This document shows positions 1 through 8,103 of a stretch of 64,000 bases of DNA, one piece after another. Both the position numbers and the translations under genes were made by a program. Origin of the DNA: Methanoregulaceae archaeon UBA467 (GTDB lineage Archaea > Halobacteriota > Methanomicrobia > Methanomicrobiales > Methanospirillaceae); NCBI GenBank assembly GCA_002503825.1, contig DASP01000005.1, positions 372,001 through 436,000 of the forward strand, read 5' to 3'. The notes under the pieces are model-generated. The model searched no databases and had not been told where the DNA came from. It was given only the letters and a program-made list of their open reading frames with translations. Within the stretch, counting starts at the first letter, position 1; each line of letters opens with the position of its first letter.

Positions 1-1
1 G

Positions 2-394
2 ACGATATTCACCCCGCAGGATACCCATATTAATGACATGCAACTTGAACAGATCGGCCATGATGCCCTTGTGGTGATGAATACGCCGGTAGTGAACGGA
101 ACGCCCAGTACCCTGAGCATATGCATCAATCAGAATAATTCAGCAGCATTCTCTGATAATTTTTCAAGGTTAACCAGCGCAACAGTATATTCAGGAGCTG
201 ATTCCCTCCGGTACAATACCACTGTTTTCTACCGGGATTCAACAACTATTGATAATATATCATACGGCGGATATCAGTATTACCGGGAAAACGCAGTGAA
301 GGTGACCCAGTGGGTAAATGTAGGTCCGGGTGCCGATCCTGCTGTACTAAGCGATAAAGTGGTCCTGGTGGAGGTGTTACTATGGCGGGGTTGA
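2..394 (+). CDS. Pilin-operon protein, 5' end outside window
   Basis: The frame is open from base 2, so the gene begins upstream; 130 residues are visible. The visible part is a polar, Asn/Thr/Ser-rich beta-type domain with no membrane segment, as expected for the exported part of a pilin-like or cell-surface protein whose hydrophobic N-terminus lies before the window. It overlaps the next gene by 13 bases, so translation is probably coupled. I do not recognise the exact family; the assignment rests on the three following genes with pilin-type N-termini. Confidence 0.6.
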   Translation, partial: TIFTPQDTHINDMQLEQIGHDALVVMNTPVVNGTPSTLSICINQNNSAAFSDNFSRLTSATVYSGADSLRYNTTVFYRDSTTIDNISYGGYQYYRENAVKVTQWVNVGPGADPAVLSDKVVLVEVLLWRG

Positions 395-741
395 ACGACG
401 ACGCTCAATGGATCGTGCTGATGGGATTTATCGTAAGTATCGCCATCTTCTTCCTGGCATTGATTGTTGCCGAGTCGGCACTGGTGGGAAAGACCACCTC
501 CGAGAGCGTACTTGATTTTCCGAAGATGGATATACAGGATATACGGTCAGAACTCATGACTCTCAGGTGGGATCACCTCGGAACATATCACGATGATCTC
601 ACGTCGTTATCGCTCGAACGGAAAAATGCCGTGATCTCTTTTTCCACTTTGAATGACCCGGTAGATCGGTACAACATGCTTTTTATTCATTATAACAATG
701 GGGTCACCGCCTATAACGAGGCCTACCAGGAGTATTATTAA
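382..741 (+). CDS. Small type IV pilin-like membrane protein
   Basis: A 119-aa protein with one hydrophobic segment at about residues 10-31 (WIVLMGFIVSIAIFFLALIV) followed by a polar, probably exported domain of about 85 residues. A short polar N-terminus before one long hydrophobic helix is the layout of archaeal type IV pilins and pseudopilins. The start overlaps the end of the upstream gene, and the stop TAA shares a base with the next ATG (TAATG), so this is a tightly packed operon. Family assignment is by architecture only; a membrane-anchored accessory subunit of the same pilus is an alternative. Confidence 0.7.
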   Translation: MAGLNDDAQWIVLMGFIVSIAIFFLALIVAESALVGKTTSESVLDFPKMDIQDIRSELMTLRWDHLGTYHDDLTSLSLERKNAVISFSTLNDPVDRYNMLFIHYNNGVTAYNEAYQEYY

Positions 742-1187
742 TGGTTCGACTGACAGACCGGGAACAGGCAGTAAGTGGAATGATTGAGTATATCATCATT
801 TCCGGGATTCTCATGGTACTGATGGTGATAACCACCCTTGCCCTCACCTCGGTTATCATCGAGCGCCCTGTCGACCAGCTCTCCGAGTCTGCCTTTATCG
901 ACATTGGAAACGGGATCAGTACCCGTATTGTCGATATTTATGTCATCGCGCCCATCCCCCCGGCAAGTATAGGGAATATTTCGTCACAATTCGACATTCC
1001 TGATGATGTGGCAGGGAGAGAATATTCGGTAACAGTCATCGGCTCGACAGGGGATCAGATTATTGTTTCAAGAGGGAATATTGCCAGGAGAGTCTCTCTT
1101 GCAGGCATCGGAACAACGCTCGGTGTCGGGGGAAGTACAACAGGACACGGGCTCAATGAGATCAACTACCGCTCGGAGGGATTCTAA
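741..1187 (+). CDS. Type IV pilin-like protein
   Basis: A 148-aa protein. After the basic leader MVRLTDR comes a hydrophobic helix at about residues 13-38 (SGMIEYIIISGILMVLMVIT), then a beta-rich exported domain. The polar leader, small residue before the helix and a Glu near the start of the helix resemble the class III signal peptides cleaved by archaeal prepilin peptidase; the cleavage site itself is inferred. It starts in the stop codon of the gene before and ends two bases before the next ATG, in the same operon. Confidence 0.7.
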   Translation: MVRLTDREQAVSGMIEYIIISGILMVLMVITTLALTSVIIERPVDQLSESAFIDIGNGISTRIVDIYVIAPIPPASIGNISSQFDIPDDVAGREYSVTVIGSTGDQIIVSRGNIARRVSLAGIGTTLGVGGSTTGHGLNEINYRSEGF

Positions 1188-1189
1188 AA

Positions 1190-1978
1190 ATGGTTCGGAT
1201 AACAGAAAAAAACTCTGAACGTGGGGTTTCAGAGACCGTCGGCTTCATCCTCATTTTTGCTATCGTGATGGCCGGGATCGGGCTGGTCACGCTCTACGGG
1301 TATCCTATCCTTGTACAGGAGCAGGCGAATGCAAATATCAGGAATATGGAAAAGAACATGATCGTCCTGCAGAGCGACCTGGACAGCCTGACATTTAAAA
1401 ATGTCCCGTACCAGGAGACCACAATGCAGGTAAGCGGGGGGACTCTTTTTGTAAAAGGGCCTTCATTATCAGATCAACAATTTCTCATCAATAAAACAGA
1501 TTATCCGGCTGAATTTTTATCAAATAGTTTCTCACCCGGCGAGATGTCATACGAATCTGACGATAGAAACACTATTATAAGTCTCGAAAATGGGGCAGTT
1601 CACAAACGATACTGGAATGACATTACCGGATCTGCAATGATTTCAGATCCACGATGGTTTTACGATACAGACACTGGTACTTTAGTTATTACCTTTATCC
1701 AGGTTTATTCAGAATCGCAGTTATCCCAGACAGGAATAGGAACAGTACAGATGAAAGTCAGTAAGTTACCTGAGTATGAACTATCCATTCCATTATACGC
1801 AGAAAAGATTACCATCACATATGTCCCGGATGCAAAAAACAATTACAAAGTTGCATGGCATAATTATTTTTCATCATTTCCGGAAAATGCCTTTTCAGGA
1901 ACCGATGCAAAATTAACGGTCAATAATGTTAACCAATTGGTAGTTAAAGCGTATAGAGTAACAATAGTAGGTATATAA
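1190..1978 (+). CDS. Type IV pilin-like protein, larger subunit
   Basis: A 262-aa protein with leader MVRITEKNSERG, then SETVGFILIFAIVMAGIGLV, the classic archaeal pilin N-terminus with a Glu close to the start of the helix, and a long beta-rich extracellular domain. Archaea, especially haloarchaea, have clusters of several such pilin-like proteins of different size beside a secretion ATPase and TadC-like platform protein; those would lie upstream of this window. It is the last gene of the operon. Base composition falls towards A/T in its second half compared with the three genes before. Confidence 0.7.
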   Translation: MVRITEKNSERGVSETVGFILIFAIVMAGIGLVTLYGYPILVQEQANANIRNMEKNMIVLQSDLDSLTFKNVPYQETTMQVSGGTLFVKGPSLSDQQFLINKTDYPAEFLSNSFSPGEMSYESDDRNTIISLENGAVHKRYWNDITGSAMISDPRWFYDTDTGTLVITFIQVYSESQLSQTGIGTVQMKVSKLPEYELSIPLYAEKITITYVPDAKNNYKVAWHNYFSSFPENAFSGTDAKLTVNNVNQLVVKAYRVTIVGI

Positions 1979-2014
1979 TTTCCTTAAAAACCGGATCTAA
2001 AAAAATAAAAAAAA

Positions 2015-2344
2015 TTACAGGTACCCGTTCCGCCTGAGCCACTCGACCTGCGGACCGGTATACCGGTAGATGATATCGCACTTATCGTCCTGGAAACTCC
2101 ACGGGACGATGATAAGGATATCCCCTTCACGTATCCAGACCTTCTTTTTTATCTTGCCCTTGATACGTCCCATCCTGCTGACCCCGTCAAAACAGCGTAC
2201 CCTGATATGGTTTGCACCCATCATCAGCTCAGCAAAGGCAAATATCTCGCGGTTCCTCTTCAGGGGCACCCGTACCCTGACTATCTCCTCGGGTCCGGTC
2301 CCGCTGTCCGGTTTCCTGATTGTCAGTACATCATCTCCTTTCAC
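2015..2344 (-). CDS. eif1A: Translation initiation factor aIF1A
   Basis: A 109-aa protein with the S1-like OB fold of eIF1A: NREIFAFAELMMGANHIRVR, then CFDGVSRMGRIKGKIKKKVW and IREGDILIIVPWSFQDDKCD. It binds the A-site region of the small ribosomal subunit during initiation. The length is normal for the archaeal factor. The best start is a GTG at 2344, because the ATGs just downstream would remove conserved N-terminal residues. A TATA-like element lies about 47 bases upstream at 2391-2398. The gene is single and faces the pilin operon tail to tail. Confidence 0.95.
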   Translation of the reverse strand: MKGDDVLTIRKPDSGTGPEEIVRVRVPLKRNREIFAFAELMMGANHIRVRCFDGVSRMGRIKGKIKKKVWIREGDILIIVPWSFQDDKCDIIYRYTGPQVEWLRRNGYL

Positions 2345-2390
2345 ACTGCTCTTGTGTATGCAGCAGGTTAAAAAAACTATTTCATACCAA

Positions 2391-2398
2391 CTATATAG
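2391..2398 (-). promoter_or_regulatory. TATA box of the aIF1A gene
   Basis: CTATATAG, palindromic, 47 bases upstream of the GTG start, the expected distance for an archaeal TATA box with a 5' leader of about 20 bases. No other candidate is nearer. Confidence 0.5.
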
Positions 2399-2579
2399 AA
2401 TTACTGGTCAAAAAATCATGTTCCCTGCTATTAGTGCAGACAAAAACCCACATCGGCTTTGTCTCCTGCCCGCCGCGACCATGAGCGCCTCCCGGTATTG
2501 TTCTTCGTTCCATTATGGCATCCACGATCCCCGGACGATACGTCCCGGACCATATCCCATGAACCGGCATCAGCACACC

Positions 2580-2750
2580 CCCGGTTTTTTACCCTGTCAC
2601 TCACCCGGACACCCTTTCCTTAACCACTCATACCATTCATTCCCTGTTGTACCCTGCCACACCCCCACAATTCTACGAACCACTCTTCACTCCCCTGTAA
2701 CCTTCGTTACTCACCTTGTTCCACCCGGTACATTCCTCCCCCCGGAAGAC
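2580..2750. other. G-poor, C-rich intergenic tract
   Basis: Within the 1-kb gene-free stretch between aIF1A and the accessory block, this part of the plus strand contains very few G (about one base in ten by eye) and is full of CCC and CACTC runs. Open frames here have no recognisable protein character. The rest of 2345-3170 shows no gene I can support; a hairpin with A/T-rich base sits at about 2860-2886. Confidence 0.45.
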
Positions 2751-3145
2751 CAGCTCCCGACGCCGTTCGTACCCGGTGACCTCTCACCGCCCGCCGGGAT
2801 ATATACCACACCCGGCCGGTCGCTCCACATTCCACTGCAGCGAACATCCATCACATATCAAAAAAAACCGGAGAGCCGTTTTTTTCTGCCGTCTGCACTC
2901 TGAAATTTCCTCGATCGCCTGCAATCCCGGAAACAGGCATACTGTGGAACCCTTTCACCACCCTCAGGTAAGATTTAATAACCCTGCCTGCATCCTTTTT
3001 GTGTGCATCCCATAGAACAAAGAGAAAAACCATTCCTTTTTGAAAATGAACACTGGAAAACTGAGTATGCACAGGAAAAAACAGTATGAAGACATCATGT
3101 CGAAAATTTAATACACCGGGTCATAATGTACCAGGTCCCGGCATC

Positions 3146-3163
3146 CCCTTCGGTCCCGAAGGG
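3146..3163 (+). repeat. Perfect 8-bp hairpin in leader of small ORF
   Basis: CCCTTCGG-TC-CCGAAGGG. The stem ends 15 bases before a strong Shine-Dalgarno (GGAGG at 3178-3182), so it could shape the leader of the 42-codon frame that follows or end transcription coming from upstream. Confidence 0.4.
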
Positions 3164-3189
3164 CACAGCACCACAACGGAGGATGAACA

Positions 3190-3318
3190 ATGCAAAAGAG
3201 GATGATGGCCCCCCAGTCACATCGGGCGGAGTCTACCACAACTATAGCCATCATGAAGGGAGGGCCAATAATTACCTGTCCCTGCATTCACATTAACCTT
3301 TTTCACATGGACCCGTGA
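3190..3318 (+). CDS. Possible 42-aa small protein
   Basis: ATG with an excellent ribosome binding site (GGAGG seven bases upstream) opens a 42-codon frame ending at TGA 3318. The product starts MQKRMMAPQSHRA and contains ITCPCIHI with two closely spaced cysteines. It stands at the left edge of the accessory block, about 300 bases before the replication operon and on the same strand. No family is recognised, and a frame of this size can occur by chance; the ribosome binding site is the main support. Confidence 0.3.
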   Translation: MQKRMMAPQSHRAESTTTIAIMKGGPIITCPCIHINLFHMDP

Positions 3319-3332
3319 TCGCATGCCTGGTA

Positions 3333-3392
3333 TCATTATAATCACCCGGGCGTTTAGCAACGCGAATCTCTCAAAAAAGAGCCTTAACGCCC
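3333..3392 (+). promoter_or_regulatory. TATA-like box plus nested inverted repeat before replication operon
   Basis: CATTATAAT at about 3333-3341 is followed by GGGCGTT (3348-3354) pairing with AACGCCC (3386-3392), with a small CTCT/AGAG hairpin inside. The repeat lies where transcription would start, so it may be an operator or the structured 5' end of a long leader; the first supported start codon of the operon is at 3613. Confidence 0.35.
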
Positions 3393-3612
3393 GTTCAGTC
3401 CCGCTTTATGCCGGGGACCGGGACTGGTATCCAAGAGGGGATGGGACACCCGTCCGCGACCCGGCTTCGTACCTGCATAATGGGGGTTTGGGGGGGACGA
3501 TCCTCCCCTGCATGCAGGCATGTCCCCACTCTCCCGCTGACTACTTCAGGTTTTCCCCAGGCAGGCCTGCAGTCACCACCGTCGTCCCGGTTGTCGGGTG
3601 CAGGTGATCACC

Positions 3613-3963
3613 ATGTCCGCAACCCACTACATGAGAAACAGGGAAGCCGGGTACATGGCCCGGGAAGTATTACAGTCCGGCGGATACCACGTCGTCCGGA
3701 CCGCCAGGACCGACGACCCCGTCCCGTTCAATCTCATCGCATGGCGTGCCGGTGAACCCCCTGCCCTTATCAGGACAAAGAGGACCCGTATCCACTCCCA
3801 TGAACGAACACCGGCCCGCACCTGTCACGACGACCTTTCGGCACTCCGCGGGATTGCCCTCCCGTACAGGGCTACGAGACACCTCTGGATCTGGACCGAC
3901 CGGCAGGGCTGGCGGTTCTATGACGTCTTTCCGGGCGGGATCTGCGAGGTGCAGGGCATATGA
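3613..3963 (+). CDS. Resolvase-like (Hjc/PD-(D/E)XK fold) small protein
   Basis: A 116-aa protein. The start ATG at 3613 has AGGTGATC just before it. Residues 7-60 read like an archaeal Holliday-junction resolvase or related endonuclease fold: a helix (NREAGYMAREVLQSGGYHVV), then R.AR.DDPVPFNLIAW and ALIRTKRT. In active enzymes the strand after the first helix carries an Asp where this protein has Asn (FNLIAW), and the E-x-K motif is replaced by R-T-K, so catalysis is doubtful and it may bind DNA only. The stop TGA overlaps the next start (ATGA), so it is co-translated with the replication protein. The fold assignment is inference from pattern, not a search. Confidence 0.6.
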   Translation: MSATHYMRNREAGYMAREVLQSGGYHVVRTARTDDPVPFNLIAWRAGEPPALIRTKRTRIHSHERTPARTCHDDLSALRGIALPYRATRHLWIWTDRQGWRFYDVFPGGICEVQGI

Positions 3964-6900
3964 CCGGCGATACCCGGAGGACCCTCCACACCCTGGCAGA
4001 GCCCGGCCATGTCATTGAAGTACGGGCAGTCACTGACGACGGCATCGCATCAGGGTATTTCAATGACCCCGACGCACTGTCACTTCAGGTCGCCGCCCTT
4101 GACGACGTCCCGGGCGTGCAGGGAATCTACCTCACCCTCAACGAGGTCAACCCCGCCCTGCTGGCCCGCCGCTCAAACAGGATCAAGATGCACCTCGGAA
4201 AGAAGGACGCCACCACCGCCGATGCAGATATCATCAGGCGACGGTGGTTCCCGGTCGACATCGACCCGGTCAGGCCGTCAGGCGTCTCCTCCACCGGCGA
4301 CGAACACCGGTCAGCACTAGAAAAAAGTGCTGAAATCGCAGCGTACCTGGAAACAACACTCGGGTGGCCTGCACCCGTCCGGGCAGACAGCGGCAACGGC
4401 GCCCACCTCCTCTACCGGGTAGACCTCGAAAATAACGAGGAGTCACGCACCCTCGTCAAAAAATGCCTTGACATGCTCGCACTTCTCTTTGACAGCCCAT
4501 CGGCCGCTATCGACACCGCCAACCATAACGCAGCCCGCATCTGGAAGTTGTACGGCACAATGAGCCGGAAGGGAGACCATACCGGTGACCGCCCGCACCG
4601 TCGGTCCTCGCTCCTCGATATCCCTGAACCTGCAGAAGTCGTGAGCACTCACCTCCTCATGCGGCTCGCAGCCGCCCTCCCCGACGCCCCGGCAGCACCC
4701 GGACCGGGCCGTTCGTCCGCAAAGACCACGGATCACCCCATCGACCTCCGGGCATGGCTCACCGAACATGGCATCGCCATCCGGCACGGGAAACCCTGCC
4801 AGGGCGGGACCCTCTACCTCCTCGACCAGTGCCCCTTCTCAGAGAGTCACCGGGACGGTGCATTCGCCATACAGTTCGCATCCGGTGCAGTCTACGCCGG
4901 CTGCCACCATACCTCATGCGGCAGCGGGGCACAGCGCTGGCAGGACCTCAAAGACAAATACACGACCGGACGAACCCGTACCCGGGCAGAACCTGCACGC
5001 CCGCCTGGCGGGACACCTCCCGCCCCGACGCTCCGGGAGATCCCCGGCCATGACAAGGCACTCGCGATCCTCACGCACGGCGACCCGAAAAAGACGATGC
5101 TGCAGGCGTTCTCCCTTGACCACGAAGGGGATGAAACCATCGCTGAATGCCTCATCATGTCACTCGCCTCACGGTCCGTTGAAAACACCACCGGTCTGCA
5201 TGTCAGCGTCACCGGCGAATCAGGCAAAGGAAAGAGCCATGCCTTTTCGACGATGCTCCACCAGGTCCCGGAACGGTTCCGGCTCGAAGGGGCGATGTCG
5301 AACAAGGCGCTCTTTTACATTGATGAACTCAAGCCCGGCATGGCGATTGTCCTTGACGACTGCACCCTCTCGGACGAAATGGCCGATATCCTGAAGGGGG
5401 TCACGACCGGTTTCCGCCGCCCGTTCATGTATCGCACCGTAAACAAGGACCGGAAAGGGCAGATCTGCACCATACCGGAGCGGTGTGTCTGGTGGATCGC
5501 AAAGGTGGAAGGGAGCGGCGACGACCAGGTCTTCAACCGCATGCTCACCTGCTGGATCGATGACTCGGAAGAACAGGACGAACGGGTACTTGCACGGATC
5601 CTCGCCCGGCAGGAAATACTGCCGGAAAAGAGCGGCAGGGACCGGTACGAGATTGAGGTCTGCAGGGCGATGTGGGAGATTCTCGGGCAGCAGCGTCTCC
5701 ACGTCCGCATCCCGTTTGCGACGAATATCAGGTTTAAGGCACACGGGAACCGGAGGAACCCCGGGATGCTTATCGACCTCATCAAGGCACATGCACTCCT
5801 CTCGTTCATGCAGCGGGAACAGCGGGAGGCTGACGACATGACCACAATTACGGCCACCATTGATGATTTTGCAGCGGCGGCGAAACTCTTCTCGCAGCTC
5901 AACGGGAAGGCCGGCGGGCAGATGACGAAACTGACGAAAAGGGAGTCTGACATCGTCACCATCATCGAACGGTCTCGGTGGGACGAATTCACCATACCTA
6001 TGCTGCAGAAGGCGACCGGGTATTCAAACGGCGTACTGCACAGGATTATGCATGGCTACCTCAGTCGTGGATCGACCTATTCCGGTCTCCTTGAAAAGTG
6101 CCCGGCCATCTCCTATACCGACCGGACCGTTGTGACCGGGGATGATGAGACCCGTGCGGTAATGCGGCGACGGACAAATGCATACACCTTTGACCGGGAC
6201 CTCTTCAAAGTATGGAACGATGGCGGTGACTGCTGGATCGATGATGACCCTGATAATGACGACAGGTCTCCTTCAGCACTTCAGCAGTCCTACAGCAATC
6301 CTTCAGCACCTGCTGAAGGACAGGGACTCAATGATGTAAGCGTGAATTTCCAATCTAAGAGTAATAATACAGACATATGTGTGTACAATAACCTATCCTT
6401 CAGCGATTCTGAAAATACAGAGTGCACACAATCAGCATCTGCCTCTGCAATCCCATGTCTGTCTGAACCTGCACCTGCTGAAGGACAGGATGCGAAATCT
6501 GACCTGTGCGTGCAGATGCACAAACTACCAGAGCAGAAGACCGGATTTATCCTACCGCAGGTGCCGGGGACTGCTGAAGGACAGGGGGATTCGATGACAT
6601 CTGCTGAAGGACTGCCCGCACATGAATCATGTACCCCGGGAGAAACAACAGGACGGGAGGATCCAGGGGAATCTTCAGGAGGACCGCCTGCAGGTAACTC
6701 TCAGGTCACCAGGGACATGGCCGGCAGGATAGGTCCGATGGTACGTACTGCAGAAGACCCGGTAAAGATCAGGGCTGCCGGGTACAAGAAGCTGGACCTG
6801 CCCGAGAACCGGGCACACTGCCACGCCTGCGGAAGACAGGGGGTGATGTATGTCGAGAAATATACTCCCGTCCGGGAACGCCGGAAACGAGAGCCTGCCA

Positions 6901-7142
6901 GGCGAATCTGCAGGTACTGTTACAATGCAGCGGTACGGCTGGACCGGGCAGCCTCACCCCCGCTGTACGGTATCATCTCACCTGCCGGAATGACCCGCAC
7001 CACGACGGACCTTGGCCGATGCACGGTCTGTAACCTCGGCAAAGCCGTGTATCGCGATCAGGATGCCGGGGTAAAGCTCTGCGAGGCGTGTTACGCACGC
7101 GAATGCTCACGCCGGAACAGCAGTGCGGAGGGACAGGCATGA
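3960..7142 (+). CDS. Primase-polymerase/AAA-ATPase replication protein with C-terminal zinc ribbons
   Basis: A 1060-aa multidomain protein. Residues 1-225 resemble an archaeo-eukaryotic primase domain as in viral and plasmid primase-polymerases: WFPVDID (acidic pair 100/102), SGNGAHLLYR (144-153), AAIDT (182-186) and ARIWKLYGT (192-200). A C-H-C cluster follows (291-320: CPF...CHHTSC). Residues 370-560 hold a P-loop ATPase: Walker A GESGKGKS (419-426), Walker B MAIVLDD (461-467), and DDQVFNRML (521-529) as a possible arginine finger region. A winged-helix-like part (about 650-740), a low-complexity linker with AEGQ repeats (about 770-940) and two C-terminal four-Cys zinc ribbons (C954/957/984/987; C1021/1024/1041/1044) complete it. 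Such proteins start and unwind DNA for plasmids or viruses. Both ends overlap neighbouring genes by ATGA. Confidence 0.8.
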   Translation: MTGDTRRTLHTLAEPGHVIEVRAVTDDGIASGYFNDPDALSLQVAALDDVPGVQGIYLTLNEVNPALLARRSNRIKMHLGKKDATTADADIIRRRWFPVDIDPVRPSGVSSTGDEHRSALEKSAEIAAYLETTLGWPAPVRADSGNGAHLLYRVDLENNEESRTLVKKCLDMLALLFDSPSAAIDTANHNAARIWKLYGTMSRKGDHTGDRPHRRSSLLDIPEPAEVVSTHLLMRLAAALPDAPAAPGPGRSSAKTTDHPIDLRAWLTEHGIAIRHGKPCQGGTLYLLDQCPFSESHRDGAFAIQFASGAVYAGCHHTSCGSGAQRWQDLKDKYTTGRTRTRAEPARPPGGTPPAPTLREIPGHDKALAILTHGDPKKTMLQAFSLDHEGDETIAECLIMSLASRSVENTTGLHVSVTGESGKGKSHAFSTMLHQVPERFRLEGAMSNKALFYIDELKPGMAIVLDDCTLSDEMADILKGVTTGFRRPFMYRTVNKDRKGQICTIPERCVWWIAKVEGSGDDQVFNRMLTCWIDDSEEQDERVLARILARQEILPEKSGRDRYEIEVCRAMWEILGQQRLHVRIPFATNIRFKAHGNRRNPGMLIDLIKAHALLSFMQREQREADDMTTITATIDDFAAAAKLFSQLNGKAGGQMTKLTKRESDIVTIIERSRWDEFTIPMLQKATGYSNGVLHRIMHGYLSRGSTYSGLLEKCPAISYTDRTVVTGDDETRAVMRRRTNAYTFDRDLFKVWNDGGDCWIDDDPDNDDRSPSALQQSYSNPSAPAEGQGLNDVSVNFQSKSNNTDICVYNNLSFSDSENTECTQSASASAIPCLSEPAPAEGQDAKSDLCVQMHKLPEQKTGFILPQVPGTAEGQGDSMTSAEGLPAHESCTPGETTGREDPGESSGGPPAGNSQVTRDMAGRIGPMVRTAEDPVKIRAAGYKKLDLPENRAHCHACGRQGVMYVEKYTPVRERRKREPARRICRYCYNAAVRLDRAASPPLYGIISPAGMTRTTTDLGRCTVCNLGKAVYRDQDAGVKLCEACYARECSRRNSSAEGQA
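6270..6612 (+). repeat. Iteron-like repeats inside the replication gene
   Basis: GCACCTGCTGAAGGACAGG occurs identically at 6306-6324 and 6471-6489; CTGCTGAAGGACAGG at 6571-6585 and CTGCTGAAGGAC at 6601-6612 are shorter copies. At 6300-6319 CCTTCAGCA-CC-TGCTGAAGG forms a perfect inverted repeat, and CTTCAGCA-type copies in inverse orientation precede it (6272-6308). A weak copy is at the 3' end of the gene (about 7121-7137). In protein they read APAEGQ, TAEGQ and SAEG. They may be a simple linker minisatellite, or iterons bound by the replication protein. Confidence 0.6.
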
Positions 7143-7240
7143 TCCACAGAGGAGTCCCCGGGCCATCCGGGCAGATCGGGACCACCCCGGGAGAAAAATG
7201 GATACCCGGCTGCTTCATTCCGGAGGTGCCGGACGCATGA
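7139..7240 (+). CDS. 33-aa protein coupled between two genes
   Basis: ATG at 7139 overlaps the TGA of the replication gene (ATGA), and its own TGA at 7238-7240 overlaps the ATG of the next gene (ATGA again). Both starts have a good Shine-Dalgarno: GGAGGG at 7125-7130 and GGAGGTG at 7222-7228. The product begins MIHRGVPGPSGQIGTTPGEK and is proline/glycine-rich with one Cys. Position and coupling make chance unlikely, but the sequence belongs to no family I know. It may be a small partner of the replication protein or a translational relay. Confidence 0.6.
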   Translation: MIHRGVPGPSGQIGTTPGEKWIPGCFIPEVPDA

Positions 7241-8037
7241 ACCATCCCCTTAATTATCATATGCTGTATTCAGCCGCAGGAAAGCTCATCACCTCAGGCC
7301 TCCGCAGGATGGCTGATCTGATGCGGGAACTCGTCCAGGTAAATACTCGTGATTTCCCGGATAAATCGCACAGTACCGGCATAGAACACCCTGCAGGCAC
7401 TCACCGGGTCCCTGCACCAATCCCGGACGGTGATAATACACCTTACCGTGAAGCTGTCGTGACACCGGAAACAACGGTAGAACCAAAGAATTCCCCTGGT
7501 ACACCGGGACCGGCGATGCCGGTTCTCGTTCCCGATACCTCCGTGGATCTGATCACCATGGCCGGAGCAGGAGCTCTTTTTCCGGCCGGGACCGGGACAT
7601 CCGCTTACAGTGAAAATACTGTTGATACGGGCGATTCACACACCCCTCCGGTATCGCCTGTTGACACAGGCACATCCGTGGCAGGCCGCTGGACTGTCCG
7701 CCCCTGTTCCGTCCCCGCATTTCAGAAGGTAGGACGGGTTTACATGGAGCAGGGAGACCTGGTTATCCGGTCCGACCTTGATATTCGGGGTTTTCTCATC
7801 AGCGAGGATGACCTCGACCGGGTCCTGACCGGCGATACGGGAACGATACGGTTCTATTCCGATGTACTGGCAGAGGCCGGGACTGCACGGCTCTCTACCT
7901 CAGGACGGGCCTTCAACCTCACCATCGATGACCAGCTCTACATCGTCCCGCTCAAAACGCTGGTGCCGGTCGTCACCGGGGACCGTCGGAAGGCACCGCT
8001 GTTTGTACCGGCAGGGGACCTGGCACCGGACATCTGA
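7237..8037 (+). CDS. 266-aa protein of unknown function, replication operon
   Basis: The start is set at ATG 7237 by the GGAGGTG site and the ATGA overlap, not at in-frame codons further upstream. Residues 1-40 (MNHPLNYHMLYSAAGKLITS) look helical; residues 40-150 are Pro/Thr-rich and probably disordered; residues 160-266 form a compact beta-type domain (RVYMEQGDLVIRSDLDIRGF, then IRFYSDVLAEAGTARL and DDQLYIVPL). No signal peptide or membrane segment is seen. I do not recognise the family. The C-terminal domain could bind nucleic acid or a partner protein. Confidence 0.7.
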   Translation: MNHPLNYHMLYSAAGKLITSGLRRMADLMRELVQVNTRDFPDKSHSTGIEHPAGTHRVPAPIPDGDNTPYREAVVTPETTVEPKNSPGTPGPAMPVLVPDTSVDLITMAGAGALFPAGTGTSAYSENTVDTGDSHTPPVSPVDTGTSVAGRWTVRPCSVPAFQKVGRVYMEQGDLVIRSDLDIRGFLISEDDLDRVLTGDTGTIRFYSDVLAEAGTARLSTSGRAFNLTIDDQLYIVPLKTLVPVVTGDRRKAPLFVPAGDLAPDI

Positions 8038-8103
8038 TATTGTGAAAGAGAAATATCGATTCTCTCTCACTTTTTTAAATTATTACAGAACGGTTAAGAG
8101 ATA

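Noticed and set aside
2070..2903. 277-codon plus-strand open frame over aIF1A and the C-rich gap
   Set aside because: It runs antisense to aIF1A and then through low-complexity C-rich DNA; the product is Pro/Ser/His-rich noise without a ribosome binding site.
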